Assembly (NCBI GenBank): GCA_039767595.1
Contig: JBDNBY010000026.1
Coordinates: 1 to 10,604 of the forward strand
Reading direction: 5' to 3'
Source of the DNA: JBDNBY01 sp039767595
GTDB lineage: Bacteria > Pseudomonadota > Alphaproteobacteria > Rhodobacterales > Rhodobacteraceae
Length of the DNA stretch: 10,604 bases
Below the pieces are notes generated by a model. It did no database searches, had not been told where the DNA came from, and was given only the letters and a program-made list of their open reading frames with translations. Each line of letters starts with the position of its first letter. Position 1 is the first letter of the stretch. Below, one piece after another: positions 1 through 5,317 of the stretch. The position numbers and the translations under genes are program-made.

Positions 1-374
1 CGACCAAACGCGTTTTATTAGTTGAGGACGAGCCGAATATCCTTGAAGTGCTCCGGTTTTTAATGGTGCGCGAGGGGTGGCATGTGACAGCGATCTCAAG
101 TGGCTTGGACGCGGCAAAAATTGCGCAAGAAACCTCGCCTGATTTGGTGATCTTGGATCTGATGCTGCCGGATCGCAGTGGGTTTGATGTGTTGCAAGAT
201 TTGCGCGCAATCGACGCCTTTGTGCAGACGCCGATTTTGATCCTGACCGCGCGCGGGCAAGCCAAAGATAAGGCGCTGGCTATTGAATCGGGCGCGACGG
301 AATATATGACCAAGCCCTTTGCCAATCGTGATGTGCTCACCACGGCACAGCGTTTGATGGATGCCGCCTCGTGA
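1..374 (+). CDS. CheY-like single-domain response regulator (5' end missing)
   Basis: Cytoplasmic phosphoacceptor (receiver) domain. The frame is open from the window edge, and the first visible codons (from base 3) read TKRVLLVEDEP, the first beta strand of a receiver. Probably only one or two codons plus the start lie outside. Counting from base 3, the acidic pair is E8-D9, the phosphoacceptor is D52 in ILDLMLPD, the switch Thr is T82 in ILTARG and the conserved Lys is K104 in TKPF, so it looks phosphorylatable. The protein ends about 20 residues after the Lys, so there is no DNA-binding or enzymatic output domain. The TGA stop overlaps the GTG start of the next gene by 4 bp, which suggests an operon with the membrane protein and kinase that follow. 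Inference: it takes phosphate from that kinase. Its output partner is not obvious, and the downstream FliM-like protein is one candidate. Confidence 0.93.
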   Translation, partial: TKRVLLVEDEPNILEVLRFLMVREGWHVTAISSGLDAAKIAQETSPDLVILDLMLPDRSGFDVLQDLRAIDAFVQTPILILTARGQAKDKALAIESGATEYMTKPFANRDVLTTAQRLMDAAS

Positions 375-640
375 GCGCAGGCCGCAAATGGCGGGATGCG
401 GCTTGGGTGCTGCCATGTGCGGGGCTGGCCCTGTTTATGTTTCCAGTGTTTTGGCCCACGCCAAGTGAAGGCGGCACATCGAATTTGGGGCCGATCTACT
501 ACTTTTTCGGCGTATGGCTTGCGTTGATCATCTGCGCCCGCGTGGTGGCGCGACGGGCGCAGGCGGATCACGCGTCTGAGCAAGAGAGCTCCCCGCCAGA
601 TAGAGCGCGCAACTCAGAGCAAGAGGCGTCCGATGTTTAG
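371..640 (+). CDS. Small two-helix membrane protein upstream of sensor kinase
   Basis: Protein of 89 residues with no family I can name. Two hydrophobic stretches (about residues 12-28 and 39-60) should span the inner membrane. The last 25 or so residues are polar and rich in Ser, Glu and Arg. The start is GTG within GTGA, overlapping the stop of the receiver gene. The stop lies inside ATGTTTAG, which also holds the start codon of the kinase, an 8 bp overlap. That double overlap, with weak ribosome binding sites, supports translational coupling of all three genes. From memory, Pseudomonas cbrA also has a small upstream overlapping gene (cbrX). I see the same layout here but cannot claim homology. 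A possible role is stabilising or tuning the symporter-like half of the kinase (inference). Confidence 0.8.
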   Translation: MSAGRKWRDAAWVLPCAGLALFMFPVFWPTPSEGGTSNLGPIYYFFGVWLALIICARVVARRAQADHASEQESSPPDRARNSEQEASDV

Positions 641-3290
641 TGCGCTGATCGGATTTGCGTTGCTCTACAGTTTGATCCTGTTCGGAGCGGCTTTTGTGGC
701 CGAGGGCGCGGCCGCGCGTGGGCGGCTCCAATGGGTGCGCAGCCCATGGGTCTATACGCTCTCTGTCTCGATCTATTGTACCGCTTGGACATTTTATGGC
801 GCCGTGGGTTTAGCGGCGCGCAGCGGGCTTGAATTTTTGGCGATCTATATCGGGCCGACTTTGGTTATGTTCGGATGGTATTGGGGGCTGCGCCGCATCG
901 TCCAAGTCGGCCGCGCACAGCGCAGCACGTCGGTCGCAGATTTCTTATCGTTGATTTATGGAAAATCCAATCGGCTTGCGGGCGCTGTGACGATCTTGGC
1001 CCTTGTCGGCATAACGCCCTATATCGCGCTGCAATTGCAGTCGGTCGCGCTATCGTTCAAGGCCTTTGCCGCCTTTGACACCTCTGTGCCAGAGGATTTG
1101 GATGTCACGACTTTGGCCTTTTGGGTCTCAGTGGGGTTGGCTATATTTTCGGTCATGTTCGGCACGCGCAGCATTGATGCCCAAGAGCGCCGCTATGGCG
1201 TGGTCGTCGCCGTGGCGCTTGAGGCGGTGGTCAAGCTGGTCGCTTTAGTCAGTGTCGGTATATTTGTTGTGTGGGGCGTGGGCGGCGGCATGTCGCAGAC
1301 ACTTGCGACGATTGAAAACTCTCCCGTTGCCGTGTGGCCCAATGATGCCAGCCGCTGGATCACCATGGTGGCCCTGTCGGCGATGGCCTTTGTGACATTG
1401 CCGCGGGTGTTTCACGTTATGGTCGTTGAGAATGATAATGACCGGCAGTTGTCAGTCGCCTCTTGGGCCTTTCCTTTGTATTTGTTTTTTATGTCCTTAT
1501 TCGTGTTGCCCATCGCCGTGTTGGGTCAAGAGATTATGCCATGGGGATCCAATCCTGATTTGTATGTTTTGACCTTACCCTTGTGGTTGGGCCAAGAGAA
1601 TTTGGCCGTCTTGGCCTTTTTGGGTGGGTTTTCTTCGGCGACATCGATGGTTGTCGTTGCTTCGATTGCCATTGCGACCATGGTGTCGAACCACATTATT
1701 TTGCCAATTATGCTCAGCCTCGGGGCGCCCAATGCCGTGCGCGCGGGCGATCTGCGGCAAGTGGTTCTCACGACCCGCCGTTTGACAATCACCGTGGTTA
1801 TTTTCCTTGGCTATCTCTATTATCGCCTCTCGGGCGGTGGTGAGGCGCTGTCTTCGATCGGGTTGATCGCCTTTACTGGCGTGGCGCAGATTATGCCGCC
1901 GCTTGTGCTGGGGCTAATGTGGGGCGGGGTGACGCGCGCAGGGGCACTGTTCGGGCTGACAACAGGGTTTGCGATTTGGCTCTATAGTTTGTTTTTGCCC
2001 AGCTTTGGCGGCGAAGTGATTGTGACCCAATCCATCTTGGATCATGGGCCTTGGGGCCTCTCGCTGTTGCGGCCGACCCATTTATTTGGCACGTCCTTTG
2101 GGGATCCTGTGGTGCATTGTGTTGTCTTTAGCATTGGTTTGAATACGTTGACGATTTTGCTTGTGTCGCTGCTGTCCAATGAAAGCACGGAACACCATAA
2201 CCCCGCCGCTGATCCCGAGGCTGCCTTTGAAGCGCGCACAGAGATGCAAAACCCGTCCCAAGACCTTTTGCTTATGGTGCAGCGTGTATTGGGCCCGCGC
2301 GAGGCGCACGCCTTGTTTCAAACAAACGGCGTGCCGCTCAACCTGCGAGAGCCATTACCCGCCCCAACGCCGCAATTGATCCGCCGGATTGAGCAGGCGA
2401 TGGCAGGGGCGGTGGGGGCCGCGACCGCCCATGCGATGGTGCGCCAATTTGCCCAAAACACCCCCGTTAGCGTCGATGATTTGATGGCCGTGGCGGATGA
2501 GGCGGCGCAGATCATTGAATATTCGAGAAAGCTCGAAACGCAGTCCGAAGAGTTAGAGCAGGCCGCCTTGGAATTGCGGCAAGCCAATACAAAATTGACG
2601 CGTTTGTCCGAACAAAAAGATGCGTTCCTATCGCAAATTTCCCATGAATTGCGCACGCCGATGACATCGATCCGCTCATTTTCGGAACTCTTGCGCGATC
2701 ATTCCGAGGATCCCGATTTTGATGCGCGTCGCTTTTCGCAAATCATCCATGATGAGGCGCTGCGCCTGACGGGGCTGTTGGATGATTTACTTGACCTTAG
2801 TGTGCTTGAGCATGGCCAAGTGCGCATGGTCTATGCCCCCACGATGGTTAAGGATTTATTAGAACAGGCCCAAGCTTCGGCATTGATCTCGCAAGAGGAT
2901 GCCCTCAGAGTGAATGTGCATATCGATGGGGATCCTCAGATCATCACAGATCGCAACCGATTGATGCAGGTTTTCATTAACCTTATTGTAAATGCACGAA
3001 AATATTGTGATGCACCCAGTAAGACGCTTGATATCAGCTATGCTGAACGCGGGGATATAGTGGAGTTTAAATTCCAAGATAACGGCAGTGGCATCCCGCC
3101 AGAAGATAGCAATATTATTTTCGAAAAATTCTCGCGCCTTAGCTCGAACGATCTTCAAGGTGGGGTTGGGCTTGGTCTTGCGATTTGCGCCGAGACGGTC
3201 AATCGCCTTGGGGGCACGATTGGTTATCGAAATGTGCCGCTTGGCGGATACTTTTTTGTGAAATTACCCAAATCAATGCCCTCACAGTGA
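633..3290 (+). CDS. SLC5-STAC sensor histidine kinase (CbrA/CrbS-like)
   Basis: Inner-membrane sensor kinase of 885 residues. Residues 1 to about 510 are a multi-helix sodium:solute symporter (SLC5) domain, with family-typical stretches YCTAWTFYGAVGLAA, STSVADFL and GITPYIALQLQSV. Residues about 540-635 match the STAC domain (LGPREAHALF, then QLIRRIEQAMAGAVGAATAH). A charged coiled coil (about 628-665) leads straight into the DHp helix with H671 in SHELRTP. The HATPase domain has its N box around N783 and N787, the G1 motif DNGSGIP at 816-822 and the G2 motif GGVGLGLAI from 843. Unlike Pseudomonas CbrA, there is no PAS domain between STAC and DHp. In characterised relatives the symporter-like domain senses or transports a nutrient (histidine for CbrA; CrbS controls acetate metabolism). 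The ligand here is unknown. The likely phosphate receiver is the gene at 1-374, since this kinase has no receiver domain of its own. Confidence 0.95.
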   Translation: MFSALIGFALLYSLILFGAAFVAEGAAARGRLQWVRSPWVYTLSVSIYCTAWTFYGAVGLAARSGLEFLAIYIGPTLVMFGWYWGLRRIVQVGRAQRSTSVADFLSLIYGKSNRLAGAVTILALVGITPYIALQLQSVALSFKAFAAFDTSVPEDLDVTTLAFWVSVGLAIFSVMFGTRSIDAQERRYGVVVAVALEAVVKLVALVSVGIFVVWGVGGGMSQTLATIENSPVAVWPNDASRWITMVALSAMAFVTLPRVFHVMVVENDNDRQLSVASWAFPLYLFFMSLFVLPIAVLGQEIMPWGSNPDLYVLTLPLWLGQENLAVLAFLGGFSSATSMVVVASIAIATMVSNHIILPIMLSLGAPNAVRAGDLRQVVLTTRRLTITVVIFLGYLYYRLSGGGEALSSIGLIAFTGVAQIMPPLVLGLMWGGVTRAGALFGLTTGFAIWLYSLFLPSFGGEVIVTQSILDHGPWGLSLLRPTHLFGTSFGDPVVHCVVFSIGLNTLTILLVSLLSNESTEHHNPAADPEAAFEARTEMQNPSQDLLLMVQRVLGPREAHALFQTNGVPLNLREPLPAPTPQLIRRIEQAMAGAVGAATAHAMVRQFAQNTPVSVDDLMAVADEAAQIIEYSRKLETQSEELEQAALELRQANTKLTRLSEQKDAFLSQISHELRTPMTSIRSFSELLRDHSEDPDFDARRFSQIIHDEALRLTGLLDDLLDLSVLEHGQVRMVYAPTMVKDLLEQAQASALISQEDALRVNVHIDGDPQIITDRNRLMQVFINLIVNARKYCDAPSKTLDISYAERGDIVEFKFQDNGSGIPPEDSNIIFEKFSRLSSNDLQGGVGLGLAICAETVNRLGGTIGYRNVPLGGYFFVKLPKSMPSQ

Positions 3291-3346
3291 CGATTTATTA
3301 AGGTTTTTCTGGCACAGTTTATGAGAACTCAGCCAAAGGGACCCGC

Positions 3347-4288
3347 ATGAGCATCCACAGATCCTTTGCCGCGCATACCTCGCAAGAGGATCAATTGGAG
3401 CACAAGCGCCGCACGCAGCCTCTCCTCAATGGCTGCCAGTCTTCTTTGATCAAGGCGCTTGCCGCATTTGACCTCGTGCCAGAAGAGGCGCCAAAGTTGA
3501 AGTCGCGACCCGTTTCATTGGCTGAGGCGGTTTCATCGTGGCCGGAGCCAGCACTTTTTGTACATTTGCAAGGTCAATCGAGCACACGGGCCTTATGTGT
3601 TTTAAACTTTCAAGCGGTCACGGCATTGGTTGAAAACGCCGTGCGGGGCAAAGTTTTGGATAAGCCTGTGATATCGGGATCGTTCACTGCGGTGGATTAT
3701 TCTTTGTGCGAAACCTTTATCGCAACATTTTTATGCGGGCTTGATGAGAAGTTGAATGAAAACCAATGGCCAAGTCTACGCCATTTGAATTTGAATGGTG
3801 TGATCGCGTCTCGACATGAAATTGAAGTGTTCTTTGATGAGGGCGCTTGGGATCTCACTGAAATTGAGTTCAAGTTTTCAGGCACCACACGAGGCGCTCA
3901 AATGTGGTTGCTCAGCGAGGCGAGTGAGGTCAGTAATCCGGTATGCTCGACTGACTTGACGAGTGTAGCTGCCGACGTATCGAGGGGCAGCCCGACGTCA
4001 ATTGGCAATTCAGAGTCGGATTTTTGGAAAGCAATGCCAGCAGAGCTCTCGGTTCAATCGCATACCTTTCAGGTTCCTCTAAATATCCTGCAAAACCTGC
4101 ACGTCGGAATGGAGATTGAAATGCCTGATGATGTCACAAAGAGCGGAACACTTTTGTTGAGAGATGCACATGCTCAAGTCAATGTTCTCATCGGCCAAGA
4201 AGATGGTCAGCGCGCGATCCAAATCTTAGACACGTTTCCCATCTCCTCCCCAAGTGTCGATATTGGGTCGGAAGAAGCGCCAGAGTAA
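3347..4288 (+). CDS. FliM/FliN-like SpoA-domain protein
   Basis: Cytoplasmic protein of 313 residues. Residues about 65-190 resemble the FliM middle (CheC-like) domain: a hydrophobic strand ALFVHLQG, then CVLNFQAVTALVENAVRGKV, then a helix with acidic and aromatic residues. Residues about 190-230 are a low-complexity Ser/Asp/Glu linker. Residues about 234-292 look like a divergent SpoA (FliM/FliN C-terminal) domain: a start of VPLNILQNLHVGMEIEM, then GTLLLRDAHAQVNVLIG and RAIQIL. The classic FliM N-terminal CheY-binding motif is absent or badly eroded. An AAAGGGA ribosome binding site at 3335-3341 supports the ATG start. No flagellar gene is nearby. The gene starts 56 bp after the kinase, so it may belong to the same transcript. 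Rhodobacteraceae carry such stand-alone FliM-like proteins with unknown role (memory). A motor switch subunit, a CheC-like phosphatase or a scaffold are all possible. Confidence 0.72.
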   Translation: MSIHRSFAAHTSQEDQLEHKRRTQPLLNGCQSSLIKALAAFDLVPEEAPKLKSRPVSLAEAVSSWPEPALFVHLQGQSSTRALCVLNFQAVTALVENAVRGKVLDKPVISGSFTAVDYSLCETFIATFLCGLDEKLNENQWPSLRHLNLNGVIASRHEIEVFFDEGAWDLTEIEFKFSGTTRGAQMWLLSEASEVSNPVCSTDLTSVAADVSRGSPTSIGNSESDFWKAMPAELSVQSHTFQVPLNILQNLHVGMEIEMPDDVTKSGTLLLRDAHAQVNVLIGQEDGQRAIQILDTFPISSPSVDIGSEEAPE

Positions 4289-4302
4289 TCTCTGGCACTT
4301 CT
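4273..4302. terminator. Hairpin between convergent genes, over a stop codon
   Basis: A perfect 7 bp stem, GCCAGAG (4279-4285) with CTCTGGC (4290-4296), closes a TAAT loop whose first three bases are the stop codon of the FliM-like gene. After one C/A mismatch the stem continues for 5 bp (AGAAG 4273-4277 with CTTCT 4298-4302). It lies between two convergent genes, with the facing gene ending at 4316, so it could end transcription from both sides. There is no good T-run on either strand, so termination may be partial or Rho-assisted. Confidence 0.6.
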
Positions 4303-4315
4303 GCACTATTTGGGC

Positions 4316-4732
4316 TTACTGGGCGATCATCTTTTTGACAGGGAGAGCTATCCACATGCCTGCGACCATCGCAGCCAGGAAAACCCATCCGCTGCTGCCA
4401 CCAAAGCTCAAAGATGCCAGAGCGGGCCCAGGGCATAGCCCTGCGAGCCCCCAGCCCACACCAAAGAGCGTTGAGCCCACAATTAAATCCTTCGACAAGC
4501 GCGTATTTGTTTGAGATGGAAAACTTTCACCAAACACAGGTGCGCGACCAACTGTAAAGCGCCACGCAAAAAACATTGGGATGATGGCCCCGCCCATGAC
4601 AAAGGCCAAAGTCGGATCCCATTCGCCAAAAAGATCAAGCCAACCTTGCACGCGGTTGGTGTCGGTCATGCCCGAAATAAATAATCCAAGGCCAAAAAGC
4701 CCGCCCGATAGCAAAGAGATAATTAACCGCAT
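4316..4732 (-). CDS. YeeE/YedE-family membrane protein, C-terminal half
   Basis: Inner-membrane protein of 138 residues and the second gene of a two-gene unit. It is hydrophobic throughout, with about four helices, and carries the family signatures GLFGLGLFISGM near the N-terminus and GVGWGLAGLCPGPAL with C100 near the C-terminal third. In full-length YeeE/TsuA thiosulfate importers, conserved Cys residues line the path of the sulfur compound; C100 is the equivalent of the one in the second half (family knowledge, assignment inferred). I chose the ATG at 4732, which overlaps the upstream TAA as TAATG and sits 5 bases after AGGGTGG. A GTG at 4741 would add three residues. The partner is the other half-size protein, and together they should form one pore. 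The compound carried could be thiosulfate or another reduced sulfur species. Confidence 0.88.
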   Translation of the reverse strand: MRLIISLLSGGLFGLGLFISGMTDTNRVQGWLDLFGEWDPTLAFVMGGAIIPMFFAWRFTVGRAPVFGESFPSQTNTRLSKDLIVGSTLFGVGWGLAGLCPGPALASLSFGGSSGWVFLAAMVAGMWIALPVKKMIAQ

Positions 4733-5166
4733 TAGATCCACCCTAACATATGTCTAAACGCATAGACGGCTATGCCGCCTGCCATTATGTAAAATACCGT
4801 TGCGACAATGCCTCGGACCGAAAAGCGCGAAATACCGCAAACGCCATGCCCAGATGTGCAGCCATTCGCAATCCGAGTCCCGATCCCAACGCATAGTCCC
4901 GCCGCAGCTAGGACAAGCGTGTTTTCAGTCGCATTTGTCGATTTGATATAGCCCATCGCAATCAAAGCCGCGGGCACGCCGATGAGCCCCAAAATGAAAG
5001 CGAGGTTTTCAATCAATTGGCGCCGCGCGCTGCCATCGACAGTGCTGCCAAGAATGCCACTTGCGCCCATGACGCGTCCATTTCCAAGCAGAAAAACAGC
5101 TCCAGCGAGGCCGATGATCAAGCCGCCGATAAGACCGTTTATCCAATCAGGTTCCACGATTGTCAT
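4732..5166 (-). CDS. YeeE/YedE-family membrane protein, N-terminal half
   Basis: Inner-membrane protein of 144 residues and the first gene of the pair. It has about four hydrophobic helices, with GLIIGLAGAVFLL near the start and the family hallmark GTRIANGCTSGHGVCG at about residues 95-111, containing C103 and C110. This is the first half of the YeeE/YedE fold that is fused in one chain in TsuA-type thiosulfate transporters. Split pairs like this are called PmpA/PmpB or YedE-like and often sit near sulfide or persulfide detoxification genes under an ArsR-type repressor (SqrR/BigR). None of those genes is visible here. The ATG at 5166 follows AAGGAAT. The leader carries a promoter with an overlapping inverted repeat, so the pair is probably repressed until a sulfur signal appears (inference). 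Confidence 0.9.
   Translation of the reverse strand: MTIVEPDWINGLIGGLIIGLAGAVFLLGNGRVMGASGILGSTVDGSARRQLIENLAFILGLIGVPAALIAMGYIKSTNATENTLVLAAAGLCVGIGTRIANGCTSGHGVCGISRFSVRGIVATVFYIMAGGIAVYAFRHMLGWI
4738..4744 (-). promoter_or_regulatory. Ribosome binding site deciding the start at 4732
   Basis: On the minus strand AGGGTGG lies 5 bases upstream of the ATG at 4732, inside the last codons of the upstream gene. It favours this ATG over the GTG at 4741, which would begin inside this site. Confidence 0.6.
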
Positions 5167-5180
5167 TGAGTTTATTCCTT

Positions 5181-5202
5181 ATTCATATTTAATTTGTTGA
5201 AT
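5181..5202. promoter_or_regulatory. Inverted repeat ATTCA-N12-TGAAT, candidate operator
   Basis: ATTCA at 5181-5185 and TGAAT at 5198-5202 form an inverted repeat in AT-rich DNA just upstream of the YeeE/YedE pair. It overlaps the -10 hexamer proposed at 5200-5205 and covers the likely transcription start, where a repressor would block initiation. Known SqrR-type sites also use ATTC/GAAT half-sites, but with a shorter spacer as I recall, so identity with that regulator is uncertain. Confidence 0.4.
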
Positions 5203-5228
5203 GTATATATTTTGATACGATTTGTCCA
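5200..5228 (-). promoter_or_regulatory. Putative sigma-70 promoter of the YeeE/YedE pair
   Basis: On the minus strand, TGGACA (5228-5223, five of six matches to TTGACA) is followed after exactly 17 bases by TACATT (5205-5200, four of six matches to TATAAT). This leaves a leader of about 25 to 30 bases before the ATG at 5166, which contains the AAGGAAT ribosome binding site. Confidence 0.5.
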
Positions 5229-5254
5229 GCACACTCGCATCTTAGGAACGGGGG

Positions 5255-5282
5255 TTGAGCAAATTGTTTGAATAAGTAACAC
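5255..5282 (+). promoter_or_regulatory. Weak candidate promoter of the hydratase-dehydrogenase gene
   Basis: TTGAGC (5255-5260), 16 bases, then TAACAC (5277-5282). The -35 is reasonable and the -10 is poor. It is the best match I find in the 5229-5317 leader, so treat the placement as a guess. Confidence 0.25.
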
Positions 5283-5307
5283 TACGCAAAAAACGACCTC
5301 GCGCGTT

Positions 5308-5311
5308 GGAG
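5308..5311 (+). promoter_or_regulatory. Ribosome binding site deciding the start at 5318
   Basis: GGAG at 5308-5311 lies 6 bases before ATG 5318. The only upstream in-frame alternative, TTG at 5306, overlaps this site and has no site of its own, so the ATG is preferred. Confidence 0.65.
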
Positions 5312-5317
5312 CAGTTT

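Noticed and set aside
96..416. Open minus-strand frame of 106 codons over the receiver gene
   Set aside because: It is antisense to a clear receiver domain, and its composition is typical of a shadow frame.
3296..3310. TTATTAAGG resembling a CtrA half-site before the FliM-like gene
   Set aside because: Only one half-site is present; the second TTAA at the required spacing is missing.
3310..3324. TGGCAC resembling a sigma-54 -24 element before the FliM-like gene
   Set aside because: The GC expected at the -12 element 10 bases after the GG is absent (GA at 3323-3324), and no TTGC-like block follows.
5306..5317. TTG start for the hydratase-dehydrogenase gene
   Set aside because: The TTG overlaps the GGAG that serves ATG 5318 and has no ribosome binding site of its own.
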